In this document: one piece after another, positions 1 through 8,808 of the stretch
Position numbering within the stretch: position 1 is the first letter of the stretch
Layout: each line of letters opens with the position of its first letter
Assembly: GCF_026130605.1 (NCBI RefSeq)
Contig: NZ_JANFAU010000006.1
Location: 62,001 to 126,000, forward strand
Direction of reading: 5' to 3'
DNA from: Sphingomonas lycopersici
Lineage (GTDB): Bacteria > Pseudomonadota > Alphaproteobacteria > Sphingomonadales > Sphingomonadaceae
Length of the DNA: 64,000 bases
The notes under the pieces: generated by a model
Told to the model about the DNA's origin: nothing
Databases searched by the model: none
Seen by the model: only the letters and a program-made list of their open reading frames with translations
Position numbers and translations under genes: made by a program

Positions 1-714
1 CTGGCGGCGGATGATCCGCGCCCCGCGCCGCGCGCGGTGACGACCCGCGCGGCGGCGTGGATCGTCGGTGACATGATGGCCGATCCCGTCGCGCGTGCGG
101 GCACCTTCGGGCTCGATTCGGCGCTGCGGCTGCCGTTCTGGGCGGCGGTGAAGACGGGAACGTCGAAGGCGATGCGCGACAATTGGTGCGTCGGCTTCAC
201 CGATCGCTTCACCGTCGCGGTATGGGTGGGCAATGTCGAGGGCGATGCGATGCGCGCCGTCTCGGGCACCAGCGGCGCGGCGCCGGTGTGGCGCGACGTG
301 ATGCTCGCGCTCAACGCCCGCCGCGCCGGTGCGCCGCCGCCCCCGCCGCCGGGGGTCGAGGCGCGCCGCGTGACCTTCGCGGGGACGGGCGAGCAGCCGC
401 GCCGCGAATGGTTCCTCGCCGGCACCTCGTTCGCGCGCGCTGACGTCGCGCCCGCCGAGGCGCGCCGCCCGCGGATCGCCGCGCCGGTTTCGGGGAGCGT
501 CTATGCGCTCGATCCCGATATCCCGCGCGATCGGCAGCGGCTGGCGGTATCGGTGACGGGGGCGGCGGGCACGCACCGGCTGCGGCTCGATATGCGCGAT
601 CTCGGCGCCGCGACGACGGCCCCGGTGATCTTCCCGCCGCCGGGCCGGCACCAGCTCGCGTTGGTCGATCTGGCGGGGCGAACGGTGGACCGGGTGATCT
701 TCACGGTACGTTGA
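1..714 (+). CDS. pbpC: Penicillin-binding protein 1C, C-terminal part (truncated by window edge)
   Basis: The reading frame is open from the first base, so the start lies outside the window. What is visible is the end of the transpeptidase domain, with the K-T-G-T-S box encoded at 151-165 followed by the typical DNWCVGFTDRFTVAVWVGN stretch. A C-terminal beta-rich tail follows, like the BiPBP_C domain of PBP1C. PBP1C is a periplasmic class A enzyme that polymerises and cross-links peptidoglycan. The tail (about residues 145-235 of the visible part) distinguishes PBP1C from PBP1A/1B. The next gene lies 240 bp away, beyond strong hairpins, so this looks like the end of a transcription unit. Confidence 0.88.
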   Translation: MAADDPRPAPRAVTTRAAAWIVGDMMADPVARAGTFGLDSALRLPFWAAVKTGTSKAMRDNWCVGFTDRFTVAVWVGNVEGDAMRAVSGTSGAAPVWRDVMLALNARRAGAPPPPPPGVEARRVTFAGTGEQPRREWFLAGTSFARADVAPAEARRPRIAAPVSGSVYALDPDIPRDRQRLAVSVTGAAGTHRLRLDMRDLGAATTAPVIFPPPGRHQLALVDLAGRTVDRVIFTVR

Positions 715-802
715 GTCCGGGCGATCGAACCCGATCGCACGGCGGGCGTTTGTCGTTCGGTCCCATCCCCCTCCCTTTCGGGACTGGCGCGCGTATCGCG
801 CC

Positions 803-835
803 GGCCGCGTCGCAAGCGTATCGTGCGACGCGGCC
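803..835. repeat. Perfect 12-bp inverted repeat (hairpin) after pbpC
   Basis: GGCCGCGTCGCA at 803-814 is repeated as its exact reverse complement at 824-835 around a 9-base loop. It lies between pbpC and the DUF72 gene. There is no T-run, so it is not a classical terminator, though it may stall transcription or protect the mRNA end. Confidence 0.6.
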
Positions 836-854
836 ACCCCCGTGCTATCGTTAC

Positions 855-932
855 GGCACCGGCCCGCTCCCCCACCCGGCCTCCCACGAAAGTATCCTTG
901 ATGGGAGGCCGGGTGGGGAGCGGGCCGGTGCC
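855..932. repeat. Long inverted repeat (about 31 bp arms) upstream of the DUF72 gene
   Basis: The arm at 855-886 is the reverse complement of 902-932 apart from one extra C, with a 15-base loop. The structure ends 22 bases before the start codon at 955 and leaves the ribosome binding site (around 940-949) free. Its GC content and length exceed any terminator or operator I recognise. It may be a mobile palindromic repeat. Confidence 0.7.
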
Positions 933-954
933 GCGACAAGGAACAGGTAAGATC

Positions 955-1752
955 ATGAGCACAGGCACGATTCGCGTCGGTATCGGCGGCTGGACCTATG
1001 AACCGTGGCGCGGCACCTTCTTCCCGCCGAAATGGCCCGCGAAGCGCGAGCTCGAATATGCCGCGGGGAAGATGACCGCGATCGAGGTCAACGGCACCTA
1101 TTATAGCGGGTTCAAGCCCGCGACCTTCGCCAATTGGGCCAAAGCGGTGCCCGACGGGTTCGTCTTCACGCTGAAGGCCTCGCGCTTCTGCACCAACCGC
1201 AAGGTGCTGGCCGAGGCGGCCGAATCGGTCGGGCGCTTCGTCGGGCAGGGGATCGTCGAACTCGGCGATCGGCTCGGGCCGATCCTGTGGCAATTCATGG
1301 CGACCAAGAAATTCGATGCGGAGGATTTCGGCGCCTTCCTCAAGCTGTTGCCCGCTGCGCATGAGGGCGTGGCGCTGCGCCACGCGGTGCAGGTGCGGCA
1401 TGACAGCTTCGCCGACCCGGCATTCATTGCGATGTGCCGCGCCGCCGGGGTGGCGATCGTCTATGCCGATTCGGCGGATTATCCCGCGATCGCCGACGTG
1501 ACCGGGGATTTCACCTATGCGCGGCTGGAAAATGGCGTCGAGGAGGAACCGGCGGGCTATAGTCCGGCCGAGCTCGATCGCTGGGCGGCGGCGGCGCGCG
1601 ACTGGGCCGCGGGTGGCGCGCCCGAGGGGCTGCCTTATGTCGAGGCGGCGAAACCGGCGCCCGCGCCGCGCGATGCCTTCGTCTTCTTTATCAACGGCGC
1701 CAAGGTCCGCGCGCCGCACGGTGCGATGGCGCTGATCGAGCGGGTCAGATAG
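955..1752 (+). CDS. DUF72 domain-containing protein
   Basis: This 265-aa protein starts at ATG 955, preceded by AGGAACAGG. The N-terminus (RVGIGGWTYEPWRGTFFPP) is the hallmark of the DUF72 family (YecE-like), a TIM-barrel fold of unsettled biochemical function. The family features YSGFKPATFANWAKAVP and FTLKASRFCTNRK are present, as is a C-terminal FFINGAKVRAPHGA. Length is normal. Longer frames opening upstream pass through the palindrome and are unlikely starts. It ends with an 8-bp overlap with the convergent gene on the other strand. Confidence 0.9.
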   Translation: MSTGTIRVGIGGWTYEPWRGTFFPPKWPAKRELEYAAGKMTAIEVNGTYYSGFKPATFANWAKAVPDGFVFTLKASRFCTNRKVLAEAAESVGRFVGQGIVELGDRLGPILWQFMATKKFDAEDFGAFLKLLPAAHEGVALRHAVQVRHDSFADPAFIAMCRAAGVAIVYADSADYPAIADVTGDFTYARLENGVEEEPAGYSPAELDRWAAAARDWAAGGAPEGLPYVEAAKPAPAPRDAFVFFINGAKVRAPHGAMALIERVR

Positions 1753-2695
1753 CTTCCCGCGCCGGCCCCGCCGGCTCGGCGCGAACCGCCGGTTCGGCGG
1801 GCGGCGGCGGCGCGGCATTGGCTGAATTGTTGTTGTCGGCGGATGCGGGCGGCGGGACCATCAGCGCCGCCGCTTCTAAGGCATCGAGCGCGTGGTGCGC
1901 GGCGATGAAGCGGCGTGCGGCATTGGCCCAATTGCCCGACGACCCGGCGCCCGGCAGCCGCGAAACCTCGCCCAGCGCGGCCTGCACCTGCCCCGCGTCG
2001 AGCAGCCGCCGCGCGCGCGCCAGCCGCTCGGCGGGGAGCTGCGACGGCGTGCTGACGTCGTGGAGGATGATGAGGCTGCCGAGCTGGTGGCGAATCCCGG
2101 CGAGCCAGCCCGAGACCCAGCCGTCGCCGCCGCCGTTGGTCAGCCGATCGGCGTTGGCGTCGAGCGCCTGGCGCAGCGCGGCGACCGTCACCGGCTGGCG
2201 TGCGGCCTGGATCACGGTGGCGACGGGGCCGGCGGCGATCTGGCCGAACCGTTCGCGCAGCTGGACCTCGAGATAGCCGAGCGTCACCCCGCGATCGATC
2301 GCGCGGCGCGCGGCGAAGGCGACCATCATCGCCTCGGCGCGACCGGCCTGCGCGGCGGCGGCGGCAGTGGTGCTGTCGATCGAGGCGGTGCGCGCTTCGA
2401 GCGCGGAAAGCTGCGCGGCAAGCGCGGTTTCGCGTGAATCGAGCGCTTCCGGGGTCGGCGGGACGGTGGCTTGCGGGGAAGGTTGCGCTTCGGGCTGCGG
2501 CGCGGTTTGCGGCTGGGCGGCGTCGGGCGCGGGCTGGGTGGTCGACGGGGTGTGGACGAACCAGCCGCCCGAATTACGCATCGCGACGAGCATCAGCGCG
2601 ATGCCGACGACGAATGCCAGCACGACGAGCGTCGTGATGACCAGCCCGACCCGCGGCCGGCGCGCGGCGGTTTCGCTCGGCAGTGGATCGTTCAT
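1745..2695 (-). CDS. Mitofilin-like inner membrane protein (COG4223-like)
   Basis: The 316-aa protein has a short cytoplasmic N-terminus, one membrane segment at about residues 19-40, a Pro/Ala/Gln-rich linker, and a coiled-coil-prone stretch around residues 85-125 (ALDSRETALAAQLSALEART). A helical C-terminal domain follows, and the protein ends in a low-complexity Ala/Pro tail. Proteins of this architecture sit directly downstream of hemD in many alphaproteobacteria and resemble the mitofilin/Mic60 ancestor. That homology is family knowledge; I infer a role in membrane organisation only from it. It lies 31 bp after hemD on the same strand, so it is probably co-transcribed with hemC-hemD. Confidence 0.8.
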   Translation of the reverse strand: MNDPLPSETAARRPRVGLVITTLVVLAFVVGIALMLVAMRNSGGWFVHTPSTTQPAPDAAQPQTAPQPEAQPSPQATVPPTPEALDSRETALAAQLSALEARTASIDSTTAAAAAQAGRAEAMMVAFAARRAIDRGVTLGYLEVQLRERFGQIAAGPVATVIQAARQPVTVAALRQALDANADRLTNGGGDGWVSGWLAGIRHQLGSLIILHDVSTPSQLPAERLARARRLLDAGQVQAALGEVSRLPGAGSSGNWANAARRFIAAHHALDALEAAALMVPPPASADNNNSANAAPPPPAEPAVRAEPAGPAREAI

Positions 2696-2726
2696 CGGCG
2701 CACTATCCCCGGCCCGGCGCCACGGG

Positions 2727-3389
2727 TCAACTCGCGAGCGACGCGGCGAGTGCGACGAGCAATGCGTCGTCGGGGCGCGGCGTGCTGGCGATCGCGTCCC
2801 AGCCCGCGCCGGCCGCCGCGGCGATCTTCTCGCTCAGCGCGGCAAGACGGATCGTCTCGCGCGGCACCGCGTCACGGTCGACCAGCTCGGCGAAGCGGCG
2901 CGCGGCGCGCGGCGAGTGGAGCAGCGCGACCCGGTCGCGTGCCGCCGCGAGCGCCCCGGCGGCCAGATCGAGCGGCGCGCTGCGATAGACGGTGATCGAA
3001 ACCACATCCGCGAAGGCGATATGCTCCTGCCCCGCGAGGTGGAGCGGCGCGCGAAATCCCGCCGCCCGGGCGGCGTCCAGCGCGGCGACGCCGTCGGTCG
3101 TACCGGTCACCGCGACGGTGAGGCCACCGGCGCGCGCGGCATCGGCGCTTTCCTCGCCGACCGCGATCACCGGCAGGTGACCCAGCGCCGTCAGCCCGGC
3201 GCCGGCGTGGCGCACCGCATTGGCGCTGGTGATAAGCAATGAATCGAACGCCCCGCCGTGTGTCTCCCACGCGACCGGCTCGACCGCGAACAGCGGCAGC
3301 GCCAGCGCCGGCACCCCCAGCGCCGCGAGCCGCGCGATCGTTCGCGCATTGCCCGGCTCGGGGCGCAGCACGATCGCGGCGCGCGTCAC
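2727..3389 (-). CDS. hemD: Uroporphyrinogen-III synthase
   Basis: The GTG start at 3389 overlaps the hemC stop (GTGA), giving a 220-aa protein beginning V-T-R-A-A-I-V-L-R-P. HemD closes and inverts ring D of hydroxymethylbilane to uroporphyrinogen III in the haem pathway. Sequence conservation in this family is low. Support comes from the N-terminal LRPEPGNARTIARL segment, DSLLITSANAVRHAG, and above all the four-base overlap with hemC. The same frame stays open further upstream, but that stretch is antisense-frame shadow of hemC. Confidence 0.9.
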   Translation of the reverse strand: MTRAAIVLRPEPGNARTIARLAALGVPALALPLFAVEPVAWETHGGAFDSLLITSANAVRHAGAGLTALGHLPVIAVGEESADAARAGGLTVAVTGTTDGVAALDAARAAGFRAPLHLAGQEHIAFADVVSITVYRSAPLDLAAGALAAARDRVALLHSPRAARRFAELVDRDAVPRETIRLAALSEKIAAAAGAGWDAIASTPRPDDALLVALAASLAS

Positions 3390-4285
3390 CCGCCGAACAG
3401 CCGGCGGACCGATTCCGGCGCGCGGCCGAGCAAGTCGCGGGCCAGCGCCGCGGCGACGATCGCGCCGTCCGCGCCCTGCTGCTCGCCCTCGACCGCTTCG
3501 CTGCCGTCCTCGGCGAGCAATTGCGCGCGAAGGCCGATCCCGCCCTCGACGATCCGCGCCAGCGCGCCGACCGGCGAGTGGCAGCCGGCGCCGAGCGCGG
3601 CGAGAAAGGCGCGCTCGGTCAGCACCGCCTTGCTCGTCGGCGCATCGTCGATCGCCGCGACCAGCGCCGCGGCGGGCGAACCGGCGCGCACCTCGATCCC
3701 CACCGCCGCCTGCGACGGGGCGGGAAGCATCTGGTCGATCGGGATCGCCTGCCCGGTGTCGTGGCGTCCGAGCCGGTCGAGCCCGGCGGCGGCGAGCAGG
3801 GTCGCATCCGCCTCGCCCGCGGCGAGCTTGGCAAGGCGGGTGTCGACATTGCCGCGGAACAGGATGATCCGCAGGTCGGGGCGCAGCCGCAACAGCTGCG
3901 CGCGGCGGCGCGGCGAGCTGCTCCCGACGATCGCGCCGGGTGGCAGATCGGCGATCGATGCCGCGCCGATCAGCCGGTCGCGCACGTCGGCGCGCGGCAG
4001 CATCGCGGCGATCGCGATCTCGGCCGGGCGGATCGTCTCGACATCCTTCATCGAATGGACGCAGGCATCGACCTCGCCGTCGAGCAAAGCGCGATCGAGC
4101 TCCTTGGTCCACAGCGCCTTGCCGCCGATCTCGGCGAGCGCGCGATCCTGCACCCGGTCGCCGGTGGTGCGCACCGTGACGAGTTCGACCTCGAGGCCGG
4201 GATGCGCGGCGACGAGCGCGTCGCGCGTCATCCCCGCCTGGGTGAGCGCAAGGGGGGAGCCGCGGGTGCCGAGCCGGAAGATCAT
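3386..4285 (-). CDS. hemC: Porphobilinogen deaminase (hydroxymethylbilane synthase)
   Basis: This 299-aa protein starts at ATG 4285 with MIFRLGTRGSPLALTQAG, the classic HemC N-terminus. It joins four porphobilinogens into hydroxymethylbilane using a dipyrromethane cofactor. Visible family motifs include the VHSMKDVE catalytic region and SSPRRRAQLL, and the cofactor cysteine lies in LGAGCHSPVGA. The frame is open upstream to 4549, but that extension translates an intergenic palindromic repeat and is not part of the gene. It is divergent from tsaD. Confidence 0.97.
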   Translation of the reverse strand: MIFRLGTRGSPLALTQAGMTRDALVAAHPGLEVELVTVRTTGDRVQDRALAEIGGKALWTKELDRALLDGEVDACVHSMKDVETIRPAEIAIAAMLPRADVRDRLIGAASIADLPPGAIVGSSSPRRRAQLLRLRPDLRIILFRGNVDTRLAKLAAGEADATLLAAAGLDRLGRHDTGQAIPIDQMLPAPSQAAVGIEVRAGSPAAALVAAIDDAPTSKAVLTERAFLAALGAGCHSPVGALARIVEGGIGLRAQLLAEDGSEAVEGEQQGADGAIVAAALARDLLGRAPESVRRLFGG

Positions 4286-4354
4286 GCCGCGAGCGATGGC
4301 CCAGGACGGGGCGACATTCAACCGGATGGATTGTCCCGACGCTTCTCGCTTATC

Positions 4355-4438
4355 CGTCATGCCGGGCCCGACCCGGCATCCAGAGCCGCAAACACCGCCG
4401 CCCGTGGCTCTGGATGCCGGATCAAGTCCGGCATGACG
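4355..4438. repeat. Intergenic palindromic repeat (CGTCATGCCGG type), copy 1
   Basis: Outer arms read CGTCATGCCGGG and its near complement CCGGCATGACG, with a second inner pair (GGCATCCAGAGCC and GGCTCTGGATGCC). The same architecture recurs at 10571-10654. It sits in the divergent hemC/tsaD interval, so it may overlap their promoters. It resembles REP/BIME-type elements common in sphingomonad intergenic DNA. Confidence 0.8.
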
Positions 4439-4493
4439 GAGAGGGTTCGCGCCCCCTTCGACAAGCCCGGACGGACGCGATAGAGGGCGGGAC

Positions 4494-5519
4494 ATGCTGA
4501 TCCTCGGGCTCGAATCCTCCTGCGACGAGACTGCCGCCGCTTTGGTCACCGGCGACCGCCAGGTGCTCGCGCACCGGCTGGCGGGGCAGGAAGCCGCGCA
4601 TCGTCCTTATGGCGGGGTGGTGCCGGAAATCGCCGCGCGCGCGCATGTCGAGGCGCTGGAGCCGCTGATCGAGGCGGCGCTGGCCGATGCCGGCGTGTCG
4701 CTCGATCGGGTCGACGCGATCGCCGCGACGGCGGGGCCGGGGCTGATCGGCGGGGTGATGGTCGGGCTCGTCACCGGCAAGGCGCTGGCGCACGCGGTCG
4801 GCAAGCCGCTGATCGCGGTCAATCATCTCGAAGGACACGCGCTGAGCCCGCGGCTCGCCGATGCCGATCTCGCTTTTCCCTATCTGCTGCTGCTCGTCTC
4901 GGGCGGGCATTGCCAGTTGCTGCTGGTCGAGGGGGTCGGGCGCTACCGCCGGCTCGCGACGACGATCGACGATGCGGCGGGCGAGGCGTTCGACAAGACC
5001 GCCAAATTGCTCGGGCTGGGTTTCCCCGGCGGGCCGGCGGTGGAGCGCGCCGCGGCGCTCGGCGATCCGCGCGCGGTGCCGCTGCCGCGCCCGTTGCTCG
5101 GATCGGGCGAGCCGCATTTCTCCTTCGCCGGGCTCAAGAGCGCGGTGGCGCGTGCGGTGGGGCAGTATCGCGCGGAGGATATCGCCGCCTCGTTCCAGCA
5201 GGCGGTGGTCGATTGCCTGATCGACCGCACCCGCCGCGCGCTCGATCGTGCCGACGGCGCCACCGCGCTGGTGGTGGCGGGCGGGGTCGCGGCCAATGCG
5301 GCGGTGCGCGGTGCGCTCGAGGCGCTGGCGGCGGACAATGGCTTGCGGTTCGTTGCGCCGCCTTTGTGGCTGTGCACCGACAATGCCGCGATGATCGGCT
5401 GGGCGGGGGCCGAACGGTTCGTCGCGGGGCTGAGCGACCCGCTCGACGTGCCGGCGCGCGCGCGCTGGCCGCTCGATCCGAGCGCGGAGGCGGTGCGCGG
5501 CGCGGGGGTGAAGGCATGA
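4494..5519 (+). CDS. tsaD: tRNA N6-adenosine threonylcarbamoyltransferase
   Basis: This 341-aa protein transfers the threonylcarbamoyl group to A37 of ANN-decoding tRNAs (t6A synthesis), working with TsaB/TsaE. The start [18 protein letters not shown] and the metal-binding H111-x3-H115 in [10 protein letters not shown] are diagnostic. [13 protein letters not shown] and [12 protein letters not shown] complete the ASKHA-fold signature. Length matches the bacterial family. Its stop overlaps the gpsA start (ATGA), indicating translational coupling. Confidence 0.97.
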   Translation: MLILGLESSCDETAAALVTGDRQVLAHRLAGQEAAHRPYGGVVPEIAARAHVEALEPLIEAALADAGVSLDRVDAIAATAGPGLIGGVMVGLVTGKALAHAVGKPLIAVNHLEGHALSPRLADADLAFPYLLLLVSGGHCQLLLVEGVGRYRRLATTIDDAAGEAFDKTAKLLGLGFPGGPAVERAAALGDPRAVPLPRPLLGSGEPHFSFAGLKSAVARAVGQYRAEDIAASFQQAVVDCLIDRTRRALDRADGATALVVAGGVAANAAVRGALEALAADNGLRFVAPPLWLCTDNAAMIGWAGAERFVAGLSDPLDVPARARWPLDPSAEAVRGAGVKA

Positions 5520-6487
5520 GGATCGGGGTGATCGGCGGCGGCGCCTGGGGCACCGCGCTCGCGGCGGTGGCGGCGCGCGGCGGCGAGGTGCTGCTGTGGG
5601 CGCGCGAGCCAGAGGTGGTGGCCGCGATCAACGCCGATCATGCGAACCCCCTGTTTCTGCCGGGGGTGGCGCTGTCGCCGGCGATCCGCGCGACCGGGGC
5701 GCTCGGCGATCTCGCCGGGGTCGATGCGTTGCTGGTCGTCGCGCCGGCGCAGCATGTCGGACGGGTGCTCGCGGAGACCCCGGTCGGCGCGACGCCGCTG
5801 GTGATGTGCGCCAAGGGGATCGAGGCGGGGACGCGGCGGCTGGTCGGCGAAGTGGCGCATGCCGCGCATCCGGGGGCGCCGATCGCGGTGCTTTCGGGGC
5901 CGACCTTCGCGCATGAGGTGGCAGCGGGGTTGCCGACCGCGGTGACGTTGGCGTGCGAGGATAGCGACTTGCAGGCGCGGCTCGCGGCGCGGCTCGCGGG
6001 GCCGGCGTTCCGGCCCTATGCGTCGACCGACGTGATGGGGGCGGAGATCGGCGGGGCGGTCAAGAATGTCCTCGCGATCGCCTGCGGCGTGGTCGAGGGT
6101 GCGGGGCTGGGGCAGAATGCGCGGGCCGCGCTGATCGCGCGCGGCTTTGCCGAGATGACGCGCTTCGGGCTGGCGCGCGGCGCGCGGGCGGAGACGCTCG
6201 CCGGATTGTCGGGGCTGGGCGATCTGGTGCTGACCTGTTCGTCGACCAGTTCGCGCAATTTCTCTTTGGGGGTCGGGCTGGGGCGCGGGGAAAGCGCCGC
6301 GACCCTGCTCGCCGATCGCCGGACGGTGGCGGAGGGGGCATTCACCGCGCCGGTGCTGGTCGAGGCGGCGCGCGACGTGGAGGTCGATATGCCGATCGTC
6401 GAGGCGGTGTGCCGGCTGCTCGACGGCGCCGATGTGCGCGCGGTGACGCGGGATCTGCTGTCGCGCCCGCTGCGCGACGAGGTGTGA
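5516..6487 (+). CDS. gpsA: Glycerol-3-phosphate dehydrogenase [NAD(P)+]
   Basis: This 323-aa protein starts at ATG 5516, overlapping tsaD by four bases. It reduces dihydroxyacetone phosphate to glycerol-3-phosphate for phospholipid synthesis. The Rossmann motif [13 protein letters not shown] is at the N-terminus. Other family signatures are [23 protein letters not shown], the catalytic-lysine region [12 protein letters not shown], and [14 protein letters not shown]. The tsaD-gpsA pairing is common in alphaproteobacteria. Confidence 0.97.
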   Translation: MRIGVIGGGAWGTALAAVAARGGEVLLWAREPEVVAAINADHANPLFLPGVALSPAIRATGALGDLAGVDALLVVAPAQHVGRVLAETPVGATPLVMCAKGIEAGTRRLVGEVAHAAHPGAPIAVLSGPTFAHEVAAGLPTAVTLACEDSDLQARLAARLAGPAFRPYASTDVMGAEIGGAVKNVLAIACGVVEGAGLGQNARAALIARGFAEMTRFGLARGARAETLAGLSGLGDLVLTCSSTSSRNFSLGVGLGRGESAATLLADRRTVAEGAFTAPVLVEAARDVEVDMPIVEAVCRLLDGADVRAVTRDLLSRPLRDEV

Positions 6488-6509
6488 GTCTGAAGGGAAG
6501 GACCTCTCA

Positions 6510-6590
6510 CCGTTCGGGCTGAGCGTGTCGAAGCCCTGCCTTTTCTTCGTCGGAAGAAGCGCAGCCCTTCGACAGGCTCAGGACGAACGG
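6510..6590. repeat. Intergenic palindromic repeat (CCGTTCGGGCTGAGC type), copy 1
   Basis: An 80-bp imperfect palindrome: CCGTTCGGGCTGAGC..TCGAAGCCCTGC on the left and GCAGCCCTTCGAC..GGACGAACGG on the right, with a variable TTCTTC..GAAGAA core. Near-identical units occur at 12335-12416 and 60196-60276. It lies between the convergent gpsA and SDHAF4-like genes. Confidence 0.85.
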
Positions 6591-6611
6591 GTTTTATTTC
6601 GTGCGCCGCGC

Positions 6612-6773
6612 TCAGAAATCGACCGCAATGCCCTTGAGCTCCCAATCGCCGAAGCGGGTCGGGTCGCGATCGTTGGGATCGGTCGGGCCGGGGGTCGCCG
6701 GGGCGGGCTTGGGGACCGGCTTGTTGGGCGAGAGATAGGCCGGCGGCTTCACATGCGCGGGGCGTTTCGACAT
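6612..6773 (-). CDS. Succinate dehydrogenase assembly factor 4-like small protein (DUF1674)
   Basis: A 53-aa protein starting at ATG 6773 (MSKRPAHVKPP). It ends in DPTRFGDWELKGIAVDF, which matches the conserved C-terminal block (TRYGDWE-K-G-x-DF) of the SDHAF4/DUF1674 family. The N-terminal part is Pro/Lys-rich and presumably disordered. In mitochondria this family helps flavinylate SdhA; in alphaproteobacteria the role is inferred from homology. It is divergent from rsmB, 54 bp apart. A longer frame through the region is rsmB antisense shadow. Confidence 0.85.
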   Translation of the reverse strand: MSKRPAHVKPPAYLSPNKPVPKPAPATPGPTDPNDRDPTRFGDWELKGIAVDF

Positions 6774-6827
6774 TTGCGATATCCGATCTTGCTGGCGATC
6801 TGGCTGGTTCCCCGCCACATGGGCTTG

Positions 6828-8120
6828 ATGACGACCCGCGCCAAGCCCCCTAGACCGCCCCGCCGCCCCGCTTTGCCGCTCGGCACCGCGACCCGCCGCG
6901 CCGCCTTGCGATTGCTCGATGCGGTGCTCAGGCGCGGCGAGGCGCTGGAAGCGGCGCTGCCCGCGGCGACGCGCGATCTCGTCTCGCCGCCCGATCGCGG
7001 GCTGGCGCATGCGATCGCCGCCGAGACGCTGCGCCGGCTGCCCGATCTCGACGCGCTGATCGATTCGGCCACCCGCCAGATCCTCCCCGACGATGCCAAG
7101 GCGCGGATGGCGCTGCGCATCGCGCTCGCCCAGGCGCTCGCGCTCGGCACCCCGCCGCATGCCGCGATCGCCACCGTCCTCCCGCTGGTCGACGGCGGGC
7201 CGCGGCGGCTGGTCCACGGCGTGTTCGGGACGCTGATGCGCGGCGGCGCGGCTCTGCCGGAGACGCCGACCCTGCTTGCACCCGTCGCCGAGCGCTGGCG
7301 TGAAGCATGGGGCGAGGAGGTGGTCGCCGCCGCGTCGCGCGCGATCGCCGCGCCGCCGCCGCTCGATCTCACGCTGCGCGATCCGGCGTGGTCGGGGCTC
7401 GAAGGAGAAAGCCTCGCGCCGGGGCATGTGCGGCTCGTCGATGCCGGGCCGGTGCCCGAGCTTCCGGGCTATGACGCGGGCGCGTGGTGGGTGCAGGATC
7501 TCGCCGCCTCGCTCCCCGCGCGGCTGATCGGCAGCGGCGCGGGGCAGGCGCTCGATCTGTGCGCGGCGCCGGGGGGCAAGACGCTCCAGCTCGCCGCCGC
7601 CGGCTGGCAGGTCACTGCGGTCGACGCGTCGAAAAGTCGCGCCGCGCGACTGAACGAGAATCTCGCGCGCACAGGGCTTTCCGCCGACGTGGTGGTGGGC
7701 GATGTGCTCGATTGGGCGCCCGACGCGCCGGCCGAGGCGGTGCTGGTCGATGCGCCGTGCAGCGCGACCGGCATCTTCCGCCGCCACCCCGATGTGCTCC
7801 ACCGCGCGCATGACGGGGTGATCGCCGAAATGGCCGAGCTGCAGGGCCGCATCCTCGCCCGCGCGGCGGATTGGGTGAAGCCGGGCGGATTGCTCGTCTA
7901 CGCCACCTGCTCGCTCGAACCCGCCGAGGGCGAGGCGCAATTGGCGCAGTTTCTCGGGCAGCGGGGCGATTTTGCCGTCATGCCGCCGGCGCCGGGCGAA
8001 CTCCCCGCCGGAATCGCCGCCCACCCCGACGGTTATGTCCGCACCTTGCCCGGAACGGTCGAGGCGACGGGGGGGTGCGACGGCTTTTTCATCGCACGGC
8101 TGCGACGTGCTTCCGCCTGA
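6828..8120 (+). CDS. rsmB: 16S rRNA m5C methyltransferase (RsmB/NOP family)
   Basis: A 430-aa protein taken from ATG 6828 (MTTRAKPP); ATG 6819 is an alternative. The N-terminal NusB-like RNA-binding region covers about residues 20-150 (RRAALRLLDAVLRRGEALEAAL). The Rossmann methyltransferase domain carries the SAM motif DLCAAPGGKTLQL and the two cysteine motifs DAPCSATG and YATCSLEPAEGE that methylate cytosine 967 in E. coli RsmB. It heads the conserved run rsmB-rpe-heparinase-purH. Longer frames start inside the repeat and DUF1674 gene. Confidence 0.93.
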   Translation: MTTRAKPPRPPRRPALPLGTATRRAALRLLDAVLRRGEALEAALPAATRDLVSPPDRGLAHAIAAETLRRLPDLDALIDSATRQILPDDAKARMALRIALAQALALGTPPHAAIATVLPLVDGGPRRLVHGVFGTLMRGGAALPETPTLLAPVAERWREAWGEEVVAAASRAIAAPPPLDLTLRDPAWSGLEGESLAPGHVRLVDAGPVPELPGYDAGAWWVQDLAASLPARLIGSGAGQALDLCAAPGGKTLQLAAAGWQVTAVDASKSRAARLNENLARTGLSADVVVGDVLDWAPDAPAEAVLVDAPCSATGIFRRHPDVLHRAHDGVIAEMAELQGRILARAADWVKPGGLLVYATCSLEPAEGEAQLAQFLGQRGDFAVMPPAPGELPAGIAAHPDGYVRTLPGTVEATGGCDGFFIARLRRASA

Positions 8121-8145
8121 GCCAGTTGCGCGTTAAGCGGACCGT

Positions 8146-8808
8146 ATGACCAAGCCCGTCCGCATCGCCCCCTCGATCCTGTCCGCCGATTTCGCCAAGC
8201 TCGGCGAGGAGATACGCGCGATCGATGCCGCGGGGGCGGATTGGATCCACGTCGACGTGATGGACGGCCATTTCGTCCCCAATATCACGATCGGCCCGGC
8301 GGTGGTGAAGGCGCTGCGCCCGTATACGGCGAAGCCGTTCGACGTCCATCTGATGATCTCCCCGGTCGACCTCTATCTCGACGCCTTCGCCGAGGCCGGG
8401 GCGGATACGATCACCGTCCACCCGGAGGCGGGGCCGCACGTCCACCGCACGATCCAGCACATCAAGAGCCTCGGCAAGCGCGCCGGGGTGGTGCTCAACC
8501 CGGCGACCCCGGTCGATGTGCTCGATTATCTCATCGATCTCGTCGATCTGGTGCTGGTGATGAGCGTCAACCCCGGCTTCGGCGGGCAGAGCTTCATCGA
8601 CAGCCAGTTGCGCAAGATCGCGGCGATCCGCGCGATGATCGAGGCGAGCGGGCGCGATATCGATCTCGAGGTCGACGGCGGGATCGACCGGCAGACCGCG
8701 CGGCTGGCGATCGACGCCGGCGCCGATGCTTTGGTCGCCGGCACCGCCACCTTCCGCGGCGGGCCGGAGGCTTATGCCGCCAATATCCGGGCGCTGCGCG
8801 GCGAATGA
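8146..8808 (+). CDS. rpe: Ribulose-phosphate 3-epimerase
   Basis: A 220-aa TIM-barrel enzyme interconverting ribulose-5-P and xylulose-5-P in the pentose phosphate pathway. The start [22 protein letters not shown] is typical. [17 protein letters not shown] carries metal ligands, and [21 protein letters not shown] and [21 protein letters not shown] (split motifs) are all family signatures. Length is normal. The start follows rsmB by 25 bp and the stop overlaps the next ATG by four bases. Confidence 0.97.
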   Translation: MTKPVRIAPSILSADFAKLGEEIRAIDAAGADWIHVDVMDGHFVPNITIGPAVVKALRPYTAKPFDVHLMISPVDLYLDAFAEAGADTITVHPEAGPHVHRTIQHIKSLGKRAGVVLNPATPVDVLDYLIDLVDLVLVMSVNPGFGGQSFIDSQLRKIAAIRAMIEASGRDIDLEVDGGIDRQTARLAIDAGADALVAGTATFRGGPEAYAANIRALRGE

